Of a stretch of DNA of 39,881 nucleotides, positions 23,977 through 31,651 are shown in pieces (position 1 is the first letter of the stretch; every line of letters begins with the position of its first letter). The DNA comes from Fimadaptatus sp948467645 (lineage in GTDB: Bacteria; Bacillota; Clostridia; Christensenellales; Aristaeellaceae). A model generated the notes under the pieces. The model was not told where the DNA came from. It saw nothing but the letters and a program-made list of their open reading frames with translations, and did not search any database. Location: the NCBI GenBank assembly GCA_948467645.1, contig CAOKFD010000026.1:1-39881 (forward strand), written 5' to 3'. The position numbers were made by a program, and so were the translations under genes.

Positions 23977-24666
23977 ATGGCTGCTTTGAAGATACTGCTT
24001 GTGGATGACGATCCCAATATACGCCAGCTGCTTAATCTGTATCTGACCAAGGAGGGCTATCAGGTCGAAATGGCCGAGCGCGGCGATACCGCCGTGACTA
24101 TGTTCAAGCAAAACCCGCCCAGCATAATGCTGCTGGACGTAATGCTGCCCGGCATGGACGGCTGGCAGGTATTGCGCGAGGTGCGTAAGGTATCCAACAT
24201 ACCGATAATCATGCTGACCGCAAAGGACGAAACCTTTGACAAGGTGCTGGGTCTTGAGCTGGGCGCTGACGACTACATAGTCAAGCCCTTCGACCCCAAG
24301 GAAGTGACCGCGCGCATAAAGGCCGTGTGCCGCCGCTTCCAGCCCGCCGAGGCCGCGCCCGCGAAGGAACTGGTTTTCCCCGGACTGACAGTGAACCTGA
24401 CGCAGTACGAAGTCACCTACCGCGGCCAGCAATTGGAAGTCCCGCCCAAGGAGCTGGAGCTGCTGTACTTCCTGTGCAGCCATAAAAACCAGGTCTTTAC
24501 GCGCGAACAGCTGCTTGAACAGGTGTGGGGCTATGAGTTCTTCGGCGACAGCCGCACCGTGGACGTGCACATAAAGCGCCTGCGCGAAAAGCTGACCGGC
24601 TGTGAAGAACTGGGCTGGAGCATAAAGACCGTGTGGAGCGTCGGATATAAGTTCGAGGTGAAATGA
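23977..24666 (+). CDS. OmpR/PhoB-family response regulator
   Basis: The 229 residues contain a receiver domain with the acidic pocket VDDDPN (10-12), the phospho-acceptor Asp54 in LLDVMLPGMDGW, Thr81 in MLTAKD and Lys103 in VKPFDPKE. A C-terminal winged helix follows (PPKELELLYFLCSHKNQVFT and TVDVHIKRLREKL). GGAGGTG precedes the ATG. The histidine kinase gene starts inside its stop codon (ATGA). With the HtrA protease behind, it resembles the WalRK- or CssRS-type envelope systems of Bacillota; the signal is not known. Confidence 0.95.
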   Translation: MAALKILLVDDDPNIRQLLNLYLTKEGYQVEMAERGDTAVTMFKQNPPSIMLLDVMLPGMDGWQVLREVRKVSNIPIIMLTAKDETFDKVLGLELGADDYIVKPFDPKEVTARIKAVCRRFQPAEAAPAKELVFPGLTVNLTQYEVTYRGQQLEVPPKELELLYFLCSHKNQVFTREQLLEQVWGYEFFGDSRTVDVHIKRLREKLTGCEELGWSIKTVWSVGYKFEVK

Positions 24667-26192
24667 TGCGCTATCCGCTGTTTTTGCGAGTGCTTAGCTC
24701 GATACTGGTCACGGTGCTGGTCACGCTGCTGGTGCTTTCGTTTACGCTGGTGGGCTTCCTGCGCGCAAACGGCGTGGCGCAGAAGCAGGAGCTTTTGCGC
24801 GAACAGGCGCGCGACGTGGCCGCGATGATGAGCCAGCGCGACGGCACGTATATGTGGTCGGTCACGACCAACTGGGACAAGGTAATACGCGAAAAGATAC
24901 GTTCGATCAGCGAGGACAACGACGCGACGATCTGGCTGGTAGATCGCAACGGGTTTGTGCTCAGCCTGTCCGACGACACCGATTCTTTGGCCAAACGCCT
25001 GAGGGACGAAAACGTGCTGGCACAGCTTCAGCGCGTGCTGTCGGGCGAGGAGATACAGGTTCAGGGCCTGTTTTCCGAGCTGGGCGGCCAGATAGTCACC
25101 GTCGGCGTGCCGTGGATCGATCGCTATGGCGATGTGGGCGGCGCGGTACTCCTGCATACCGACGTGAGCAATCTGGATGTAAGCTTCGGTGCGATGGGCC
25201 GTCAGGTGGCGGTCGCGGCGATAGCGGCGCTGATACTGGGCGTGGCGCTGTCGTACCTTATGTCGCGCTCGATCACGCGCCCGATAACCACCATATCCAA
25301 GGCGGTGGGCCGGTTTGCCAAGGGCGAACTGGACAGCCGCGTGGATATAAACAGGCATGACGAGCTGGGCGAGCTGGCCGACGCATTTAACTCGATGGCC
25401 GAGGATTTAAGCAAGCTTGAGACGCTCCGGCGCGGCTTTGTCGCCAACGTGTCGCACGAACTGCGCTCGCCCATGACCAGTATGCAGGGCTATGTTCAGG
25501 GCATGTTGGACGGCACCATACCGGAGGAGGACTATCCGCAATACCTGAACGTGGTGCTGTCCGAAACCAAGCGGCTCAATAAGCTGATAAGCGAATTGCT
25601 CGACCTGTCGCGCATAGAGTCGGGCAAGTTCCCGCTCAACTGCCAGAAGTTCGACGTGAACGAACTTATCGCGCGCATAATGTTCCAGTACGAGGGCCGC
25701 ATCGAGGAAAAGCACATCAATGTCGATATATCGTTCAGGCAGGAGCAGTGCTTGGTCTGGGCCGACCCCGACAGGATAAGTCAGGTGGTCGTGAACCTGA
25801 TCGACAACGCGGTCAAGTTCCTTCAGGATGGCGGCAGCCTTACCTTATGGACGCTGATGGACGAGGATCACGCCATAATCACGATAAAGGACGACGGCCC
25901 CGGCATCGCGTCGGACGATCTGCCGTATATATTCGACAGGTTCTATAAGGCCGACAAGGCGCACTCGGGCAAGGGCACGGGACTGGGACTTTCCATAGTA
26001 AAGAAGATACTGGAGCAGCACGGTCAGGAGATCAAGTGCACGTCCACGCCCGGCCGCGGCACGTCGTTCATGTTCACGCTGGCCAAATACACGCCTGAAT
26101 TAGAAAAGAAACAGGCCGAAAAGGCGCAGGCCGATGGCGCAAAGCAGTCCGCACGCGAGCTGCCGCCGGCCGATAATCAGGATAAAGCATAG
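24663..26192 (+). CDS. Membrane sensor histidine kinase
   Basis: The 509 residues have a transmembrane helix (about 10-33), an extracellular sensor region (34-180), a second helix (about 181-199), HAMP (about 200-255), the phospho-acceptor His265 in VSHELRSPM, and an ATPase domain with N382 (NLIDNA), DDGPGI (410-415) and GTGLGLS (438-444). It is a complete kinase. The start overlaps the regulator's stop (ATGA), giving tight coupling. The last 40 residues are Lys/Ala/Glu-rich and likely disordered. It is probably a cell-envelope sensor, from the htrA gene 32 bases downstream. Confidence 0.95.
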   Translation: MMRYPLFLRVLSSILVTVLVTLLVLSFTLVGFLRANGVAQKQELLREQARDVAAMMSQRDGTYMWSVTTNWDKVIREKIRSISEDNDATIWLVDRNGFVLSLSDDTDSLAKRLRDENVLAQLQRVLSGEEIQVQGLFSELGGQIVTVGVPWIDRYGDVGGAVLLHTDVSNLDVSFGAMGRQVAVAAIAALILGVALSYLMSRSITRPITTISKAVGRFAKGELDSRVDINRHDELGELADAFNSMAEDLSKLETLRRGFVANVSHELRSPMTSMQGYVQGMLDGTIPEEDYPQYLNVVLSETKRLNKLISELLDLSRIESGKFPLNCQKFDVNELIARIMFQYEGRIEEKHINVDISFRQEQCLVWADPDRISQVVVNLIDNAVKFLQDGGSLTLWTLMDEDHAIITIKDDGPGIASDDLPYIFDRFYKADKAHSGKGTGLGLSIVKKILEQHGQEIKCTSTPGRGTSFMFTLAKYTPELEKKQAEKAQADGAKQSARELPPADNQDKA

Positions 26193-26224
26193 TAAGTCAA
26201 TGCGACAGAAGGGACGGGATACAT

Positions 26225-27346
26225 ATGACAGGTATATTCGCAAAGCGCGCCGTATGCACCCTGCTGGCGGCGCTGATGCTGAGCGGCACGGCGCTGGCCG
26301 ATGTAAGCAAGCCCGCGACAAAGGGCGGAGTGAGCGAGGATAAGTCCGAAACCGAGGTGCAGACCTCAGACGCACAGGAGGACACGGGCTATTCGCTGCT
26401 GTTCACCAACAACCCCGTGCCCGACATCGCGGAGCGCTGCCTGCCCAGCGTGGTGGGCGTAATCAACATGGTATCCACGTTCGACTTCGATTCGCGCAAG
26501 ACCAACGACGAGGAGTATGCTTATGGCTCAGGTGTGGTAATCGACGACGATGGCCACATAATCACCAACGCCCATGTGGTTCAGGGCGCGGACAAGGTGA
26601 AGGTGCTCCTGGTCGACGACAGTGAGCTGGAGGCCGAAATCGTGGGTACGGATACCGATTCCGATTTGGCCGTGCTGTACGTCGAGGGACTTAACCAGCC
26701 CGCAATCGCGCTGGGCGATTCGGAAAAGCTGCGCGTGGGCGATTTGCTTATCGCGATAGGCAATCCGGGCGGCTATTACGGCTCGGTATCGGTTGGCGTA
26801 GTCAGCGCGCTGGAGCGCGACATAGAGCAGTTCGCGCGCCCCATGCAGATAATCCAGACCGACGCGGCCATGAGCCCCGGCATATCGGGCGGCGCGCTGC
26901 TTAACAGCAGGGGCGAGCTGGTGGGCATACCCGCGCTGGGCGTGCTGCTTTACGAGGGGCTTAACTTCGCGATACCCGTAAACACCATGCGCGATGTTGC
27001 CGCCGAGCTTATCGAGTACGGCAAGGTGCGCAAGCCCAGCATAGGCATATACTACACCGTTCAGGACGGCCCCGACGAACCGCTTAAAAACTACCTGCCC
27101 GCGGGTCTTTTAGTGGGCGAGGTGGGCGCGGACACGCCTGCCGAAAACGCGGGTATGCGCGTGGGCGACGTGATTTACTCCGTCGCGGGCGAGCGCGTAA
27201 AGAGCGGCCGCGATCTTGCCAACGTCATGCAGGGCTACACGGCGGGCGATACGGTCACGTTTACCGTGTACCGCTTCTCGTATGAGGACAGGCCGCTGGA
27301 AGAAAACTTCGTTGATATAGATATAACGCTGGAATACCTGAGCTGA
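26225..27346 (+). CDS. HtrA/DegP-like serine protease with PDZ domain
   Basis: The 373 residues start with a signal peptide or anchor (VCTLLAALMLSGTALA). The trypsin-like domain has His117 (TNAHVV), Asp147 (TDSDLAV) and Ser221 in SPGISGGAL, where the family usually shows GNSGGP. A PDZ domain fills about 268-373 (LVGEVGADTPAENAGMRVGD). The role is quality control of exported proteins. It is the last gene of the regulator/kinase operon, 32 bases after the kinase, so it is probably part of that response. A strong terminator follows. Confidence 0.93.
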   Translation: MTGIFAKRAVCTLLAALMLSGTALADVSKPATKGGVSEDKSETEVQTSDAQEDTGYSLLFTNNPVPDIAERCLPSVVGVINMVSTFDFDSRKTNDEEYAYGSGVVIDDDGHIITNAHVVQGADKVKVLLVDDSELEAEIVGTDTDSDLAVLYVEGLNQPAIALGDSEKLRVGDLLIAIGNPGGYYGSVSVGVVSALERDIEQFARPMQIIQTDAAMSPGISGGALLNSRGELVGIPALGVLLYEGLNFAIPVNTMRDVAAELIEYGKVRKPSIGIYYTVQDGPDEPLKNYLPAGLLVGEVGADTPAENAGMRVGDVIYSVAGERVKSGRDLANVMQGYTAGDTVTFTVYRFSYEDRPLEENFVDIDITLEYLS

Positions 27347-27352
27347 TTTTTT

Positions 27353-27405
27353 AGCGCCGCCGCATACCCTAAGCAGAGCATGGGATGCGGCGGCGCTGGC
27401 TTTTT
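27353..27405 (+). terminator. Terminator of the regulator/kinase/protease operon
   Basis: GCGCCGCCGCATaCCC and GGGATGCGGCGGCGC pair with one bulged base, followed by TTTTT at 27401-27405. Confidence 0.88.
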
Positions 27406-27437
27406 CAGCGGTTTACACAATGTAACCGGAAAAAAAC

Positions 27438-27466
27438 TTGACTAAGACCATGTTCAGCCGTACACT
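27438..27466 (+). promoter_or_regulatory. Promoter of a long leader upstream of metA
   Basis: -35 TTGACT (27438-27443), a 17-bp spacer, and -10 TACACT (27461-27466). If it serves metA, the leader is about 410 nt. It contains the hairpins GCCGCG/CGCGGC (27478-27499) and GGGCGCG/CGCGCCC (27511-27546) and the MITE-like element at 27658. I do not see an S-box or other SAM riboswitch core. Confidence 0.45.
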
Positions 27467-27566
27467 GAAAACACTGCGCCGCGTAATCTTTATCGCGGCA
27501 AATATAAATCGGGCGCGCCCGCGTATCCGACGCAGAGCACGCGCCCGTGCCGAAGGGATGGACTGT

Positions 27567-27647
27567 ATGAAAAGTGAATATTCGACCCGCCGTGGGTATT
27601 TTACGGTCTGCCCGCGCCGCATGTGCGCGGCAGCGACGCGCGTGTAA
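27567..27647 (+). CDS. Possible 26-residue leader peptide
   Basis: ATG-initiated MKSEYSTRRGYFTVCP continues to RRMCAAATRV and a stop, with GAAGGGATGG just upstream. It lies between the leader promoter and metA. It contains two Cys and one internal Met but no run of codons typical of an attenuator, so it is tentative. Confidence 0.2.
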   Translation: MKSEYSTRRGYFTVCPRRMCAAATRV

Positions 27648-27657
27648 AACGGCGATT

Positions 27658-27809
27658 CGGAGTGTGTCTCCATTAATTTCTGAGCGCACAATTTCAGGCG
27701 GCTCAGAGCTGTTTGAGCGTTACAAAGCTCAATCAAGTGCGACAGAGCTTTCGGCTTACCAAGCAAAATCATCCGAACATGCGGATTGTCCTGCTTGGGA
27801 CACGCCCTT
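27658..27809 (+). mobile_element. Degenerate MITE-related copy in the metA leader
   Basis: The left end GAGTGTGTCTC matches the other copies exactly. The right end (CTTGGGACACGCCC) and the inside (GTTACAAAGCTC, AAGCAAAATCATCCG, GCGGATTGTCCTGCTT) match only in part. It is about 152 bp and lacks clear TA flanks. It is an old, decayed copy or a distinct subfamily, in the same orientation as the others. Confidence 0.65.
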
Positions 27810-27882
27810 GTAATGCCGGAACATAAATCGAAACGCGCTTACGCCTTGCTTTATCGATCGACATATCAGGAGGAATTGCGTC

Positions 27883-28806
27883 ATGCCCGTAAGAATACCC
27901 AATAGCCTGCCCGCAGCGCAGGTGCTCAAAGATGAAAATATATTCGTGATGACCGAGCGGCGCGCGCGCATACAGGAAATTCGCCCGCTTAAAATCGCGA
28001 TACTTAACCTTATGCCTACCAAGGAAGTCACCGAAACCCAGCTGCTGCGTCTGATCGGCAACACGCCGCTTCAGGTGGACGTGACGCTCTTGCGAACGGC
28101 CAGCTATCAGGCGCGCAACGTGTCCAGCGCGCATCTGGATACGTTCTATAAGACGTTCGACGAAGTGCGCGACAGCAAGTTCGACGGACTGATAATCACC
28201 GGCGCGCCGGTCGAGATGCTGGACTTTGAGGAGGTTCAGTACTGGAACGAGCTGACCCGCATAATGGATTGGGCCGAGGAGCACGTATTCTCCACGCTGT
28301 ACATCTGCTGGGCGGCGCAGGCCGGCATGTACTACCGTTATGGCGTGCCCAAGTATGAACTCGAAAAGAAATGCTCGGGCGTGTACCGCCACCGTATACT
28401 GGTCAAAAACTGTCCGCTGCTGCGCGGCTTTGACGATTATTTCTTCGCGCCGCACTCGCGCCATACCGAGGTACGCGCGGAGAACATTGTGAACGTGCCC
28501 GAATTGCAAATACTGTGCGACAGCGTTAAGGCGGGCGTGTATCTGGTCGCCAGCCGCGACGGCAAGCACGTATTCGTGACCGGCCACGCTGAGTACGACG
28601 CGGATACACTCAAGCTGGAGTACGAGCGCGACACCGCGCGCGGACTCAATCCGCAGATACCGTATAACTACTTCCCGGAGGACGATCCCACCCGCGAGCC
28701 GATGGTGCGCTGGCGCGCGCACGGGAACCTTTTGTTCTCCAACTGGCTAAACTATTACGTATATCAGGAGACGCCGTACGACATAGATCAGATCGGCAAG
28801 CGATAA
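27883..28806 (+). CDS. metA: Homoserine O-acetyltransferase (MetA family)
   Basis: The 307 residues are full length and align by position with known MetA: nucleophile Cys142 (ICWAAQAGMYY), His235 and Glu237 (VTGHAEY). Residue 111 is Glu (TGAPVEMLDF). In work on the Bacillus cereus enzyme Glu111 marks acetyl-CoA use, whereas Gly111 marks succinyl-CoA use, so the product is most likely O-acetylhomoserine for methionine synthesis. AGGAGGAATT precedes the ATG. It is monocistronic, with an unusually long upstream leader. Confidence 0.95.
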   Translation: MPVRIPNSLPAAQVLKDENIFVMTERRARIQEIRPLKIAILNLMPTKEVTETQLLRLIGNTPLQVDVTLLRTASYQARNVSSAHLDTFYKTFDEVRDSKFDGLIITGAPVEMLDFEEVQYWNELTRIMDWAEEHVFSTLYICWAAQAGMYYRYGVPKYELEKKCSGVYRHRILVKNCPLLRGFDDYFFAPHSRHTEVRAENIVNVPELQILCDSVKAGVYLVASRDGKHVFVTGHAEYDADTLKLEYERDTARGLNPQIPYNYFPEDDPTREPMVRWRAHGNLLFSNWLNYYVYQETPYDIDQIGKR

Positions 28807-28814
28807 TGAATGGC

Positions 28815-28853
28815 AAAAAAAGCGTTCCCCCTGCACATGCGGCAGAGGGAACG
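28815..28853 (-). terminator. Terminator of the HAD phosphatase gene
   Basis: CGTTCCCCCTGC (28823-28834) and GCAGAGGGAACG (28842-28853) pair with one mismatch. On the minus strand the stem is followed by TTTTTTT. It also sits just after the converging metA and may slow transcripts from that side. Confidence 0.8.
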
Positions 28854-28890
28854 TCGTGCGTCTGGGATTAAGACGGATATTCGCAAGCAA

Positions 28891-29544
28891 TTATATCTTG
28901 AACTCGCCCAAAGTTTCGGCGCTCCAGTCGGCGATGCGCCTTAGCTCCGGCCAGTCCGCGTCCGAACTCCAGTCGTGCACGCCGCCGACCATGAAGCCCG
29001 CGGCCTTTGCCGTGCGCGCCGCGTGCAGCGCGTCCTCGAACACGATGGCTTCATCCGGGCGCACGCCCAGCTTATCGGCGGCGGCTAAGAAGCAGCGCTC
29101 ATGCGTCTTGCCGCCCCAGTCGTCCGAGCACGCCACAAACTCGAACAGATTGAGCACGCCGAAGCGCTCAAGAGCCGAGCGCACCATGTCGCTGCCCGTG
29201 GCCGACAGTATGCACAGGCGCATACCCGCATCCTTCATGCGGCGCAGCGCGTCCAGCGCGCCCGGCTTGGGCTGAACCTCGTGCGCGTACATGCGCCGGA
29301 TGGTCTGGTACAGTTCTTCGGTGAGCGCGTCTACGTCGCCATCGGGGATGAAGTTGTCGTGTATCCATTCCATCGTGTCCTCCATGACCATGGGCGCGAT
29401 AAGCTCAAGCAGGTTGTCGGGGGGAGTGGCTCCGTGGCTGATTATCAGATCGCGGGGCGCGTCCGTCCATACGTGCATCGATTCGGCGATGGTGCCGTCA
29501 AAGTCACATATGGCCGCGCGGGGGCGGCGGCTTAGGCTGTTCAA
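28891..29544 (-). CDS. HAD-superfamily phosphatase (beta-phosphoglucomutase-like)
   Basis: The 217 residues show the HAD motifs: I, CDFDGTIAES, with the nucleophile Asp; II, LSATGSDMV; III, the lysine in GGKTHERCF; and IV, VFEDALHAA. The helical cap after motif I (about 20-90) places it in the PGM-like subgroup. It is a phosphatase or sugar phosphomutase of unknown substrate. The start appears to be TTG at 29544 with GGAGAG upstream; the next internal ATG would cut into motif I. The leader carries the inverted repeat CATATCGT/ACGATATG next to the ribosome site. Confidence 0.88.
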   Translation of the reverse strand: MNSLSRRPRAAICDFDGTIAESMHVWTDAPRDLIISHGATPPDNLLELIAPMVMEDTMEWIHDNFIPDGDVDALTEELYQTIRRMYAHEVQPKPGALDALRRMKDAGMRLCILSATGSDMVRSALERFGVLNLFEFVACSDDWGGKTHERCFLAAADKLGVRPDEAIVFEDALHAARTAKAAGFMVGGVHDWSSDADWPELRRIADWSAETLGEFKI

Positions 29545-29736
29545 ATCGGTTTACTCTCCATATCGTCGCCGCACGATATGCGCGGCGGTATTTTTTTCGC
29601 CATGATACCACATGCGCGCGCGCAAATCAACGCACGTACATGTATGAATTTTGCAAAATCCGCAGGATAAGCGTATTTAACCGATACGCAACCTGAAAGG
29701 TGCTATTTGGCTGTGTAAACGGTGGCCGCGCAGGGA

Positions 29737-29824
29737 ACAAACCGCGCGCGGATAATGTCTAAATAGCGCGAAAATTTTTTTGCGTTAAGGTCGTTTACAA
29801 ATGCGCGCGGATACTGTCCGAATA
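29737..29824 (+). repeat. Direct repeat of about 28 bp upstream of the deacetylase gene
   Basis: 29737-29765 (ACAAACCGCGCGCGGATAAT, then GTCTAAATA) recurs at 29797-29824 (ACAAATGCGCGCGGATACTG, then TCCGAATA), 60 bp apart. The first copy is preceded by GGAAC and ends in TGTCTAA, resembling an ECF-sigma promoter. The second lies 68 bp before the ATG. The rest of 29545-29892 shows no gene. Confidence 0.55.
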
Positions 29825-29892
29825 AGGGCAGAACGTGCATTTTAAGCGGGGATATAACCGGCAATATAACGGCATACCGAGGTGCATTTTCG

Positions 29893-31386
29893 ATGAATTA
29901 TGATGACGATAAGGTGCGTCGGCGCACGAACGCGCGCGACAGCTACGACGACGACATGTACGATGACGAGCCGCGCGAGGATACGCGCCGCAGGCGTTCG
30001 GCCGCGCCCACTTACGATAACCGTCCGGCACAAAGCAGTCGGAATACATATGAAGGGCGTTCGGCTCAGGGCAGTCGCAGTTCCTATGAAGGGCGTTCAG
30101 CGCAGAGCAGCCGCAATGCCTATGAAGGCCGTTCGGCTCAGGGCAGTCACAGCTCCTATGAAGGGCGTTCAGCGCAGAGCAGCCGCAATGCCTACGAAGG
30201 GCGCTCCACACAAGGCAGCCGTCAGTATGCCTCCGCATCGCGCAGGTATTCCGACGACGAGCGCCGCGGAACCAGCTATGACGACTACGCCGCGCGCCGC
30301 AGCTATTCGCGCGTGGACGACGATTACGACGACGAGCCGGTGCAGCATAGAGCCGTGCGCCGCGCCTCTGAAAACTACTCCCACGCGCAGACCGAGTATG
30401 CGCGCCCGCGCAATTCGCAGTCTCGCCGCAACGTGCGCGAAGAGGACGATTACGACTTCGCCGAACGCAGCCGCTCATACGGTTCGCACTCCCGCAAGCC
30501 CAACAATACGGGAAAGTACGTGGCGATAGCGCTGCTGGCGGCGGTGCTGATTATCGCGATACCGCTTAGCATACGCGGCGGACTGTTCAGCGGACTGACC
30601 GCCAGCGTCGCGGGACTGGGCACTGTGCCTACTGCGCAGACCCCGTTTGAGGACGTGTTCGCGTCGCCCACGCCCGACCCGGCGGCGACAGAAGTGCCCG
30701 CGCCCACCGAACAGCCGACTGAGCTGCCCACGTTTGCGCCCACCGAGGTTCCGGGCCGCGTGCTCGACCCCGACAAAAAAGCGATTGCGCTGACGTTCGA
30801 TGACGGCCCCAGCAAGCAGACCCGCAAGATACTGGCGACGCTGGCCGAATATGACGGCCTCGCGACGTTCTTCACCGTGGGCGAGCGGCTGGACGACTAT
30901 TCCGAAACGCTCCAGATGATTTACGATTCGGGTTGTCAGATCGGTATGCACACCTACAGTCACGCCAACCTGAGAAAGCTCTCAAAGAGCGAGATACTCG
31001 ATGAAATAAACAAGACCAACGATTTGATCTACAAGTACACGGGCGAATATTCACAACTGGTGCGCCCGCCCTACGGCGCGGTCAACGACACGGTAAAGGC
31101 GACCGTCGAGCAGCCCATGATAAACTGGTCGATAGACACGCGCGACTGGGAAAGCCGCGATGCCAACAGCGTGTATAACGAGATTATGAACAACGTCGAG
31201 GACGGCGACATAATCCTGATGCACGATCTGTATGCCTCGACCGCCGAGGCGGTCAGCATGGCCGTGCCCGATCTGGTGGCGCAGGGGTATCAGCTGTGCA
31301 CGATAGACGAACTGTTCAAGCTGAAAGGCATAGAGCTTACGGCCGGAAAAGTATACCTGTCCGCTAAAAAATCCAGCGACGATTAA
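29893..31386 (+). CDS. Membrane-anchored polysaccharide deacetylase
   Basis: The 497 residues have an unusual order. An N-terminal cytoplasmic tail of about 200 residues is rich in Asp/Arg/Ser/Tyr and includes five tandem 12-residue repeats (YEGRSAQSSRNA type). It is followed by one membrane helix (YVAIALLAAVLIIAIPLSI), a Thr/Pro/Ala spacer (APTEQPTELPTFAPTEVPG) and a NodB domain. The NodB metal site shows FDDGP (about 301) and His353/His357 in HTYSHANL, plus RPPYGA and LMHD. It probably removes acetyl groups from wall polymers outside the cell. GAGGTG precedes the ATG. Confidence 0.92.
   Translation: MNYDDDKVRRRTNARDSYDDDMYDDEPREDTRRRRSAAPTYDNRPAQSSRNTYEGRSAQGSRSSYEGRSAQSSRNAYEGRSAQGSHSSYEGRSAQSSRNAYEGRSTQGSRQYASASRRYSDDERRGTSYDDYAARRSYSRVDDDYDDEPVQHRAVRRASENYSHAQTEYARPRNSQSRRNVREEDDYDFAERSRSYGSHSRKPNNTGKYVAIALLAAVLIIAIPLSIRGGLFSGLTASVAGLGTVPTAQTPFEDVFASPTPDPAATEVPAPTEQPTELPTFAPTEVPGRVLDPDKKAIALTFDDGPSKQTRKILATLAEYDGLATFFTVGERLDDYSETLQMIYDSGCQIGMHTYSHANLRKLSKSEILDEINKTNDLIYKYTGEYSQLVRPPYGAVNDTVKATVEQPMINWSIDTRDWESRDANSVYNEIMNNVEDGDIILMHDLYASTAEAVSMAVPDLVAQGYQLCTIDELFKLKGIELTAGKVYLSAKKSSDD
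30049..30228 (+). repeat. 36-bp tandem repeat coding the YEGRS repeats
   Basis: Five in-frame units start at 30049, 30085, 30121, 30157 and 30193. Units 2 and 4 are nearly identical to each other, and units 1 and 3 likewise, so duplication probably went by 72-bp pairs. The number of units may vary between strains. Confidence 0.88.
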
Positions 31387-31399
31387 ACGGCAAAATAAG

Positions 31400-31442
31400 G
31401 CCCGCCGATATTCCAAAGCAGGGGAATACCGGCGGGCTTTTT
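31400..31442 (+). terminator. Terminator of the deacetylase gene
   Basis: GCCCGCCG-ATATTCC pairs with GGAATA-CCGGCGGGC, followed by TTTTT at 31438-31442. Confidence 0.88.
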
Positions 31443-31595
31443 GCGCAGTGCGGCGAGCCATAGCCCCTAAAAAAGCGGCGAACGCAGAAACCGCCCGATT
31501 CGCGCGCGCCATACTTTACGGCGCGCACGAACAAGCAGCGCCGCTTCATAAGAAAGCAAAGAAACGAATATAACCGGTTTCTTTTACTTTCTTTG

Positions 31596-31641
31596 GTACT
31601 TTCTTTCCTTTTCTTTTTCTAAAGAAAAGGAAAGAAAGTAC
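31596..31641. repeat. Perfect palindrome with 21-bp arms (purine/pyrimidine strand bias)
   Basis: GTACTTTCTTTCCTTTTCTT(T) at 31596-31616 and its exact complement at 31621-31641 are separated by TTCT. Arms are almost purely CT on one strand and AG on the other. It lies 10 bp beyond the M20 peptidase stop codon and could serve as its terminator. A half-copy (TTCTTTTACTTTCTTTGGTAC) lies just left of it. Confidence 0.85.
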
Positions 31642-31651
31642 GCCCCCGTCG

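Noticed and set aside
30049..30228. CRISPR-like array
   Set aside because: The 36-bp period has no spacers; the units are continuous, in frame and code for a protein repeat.
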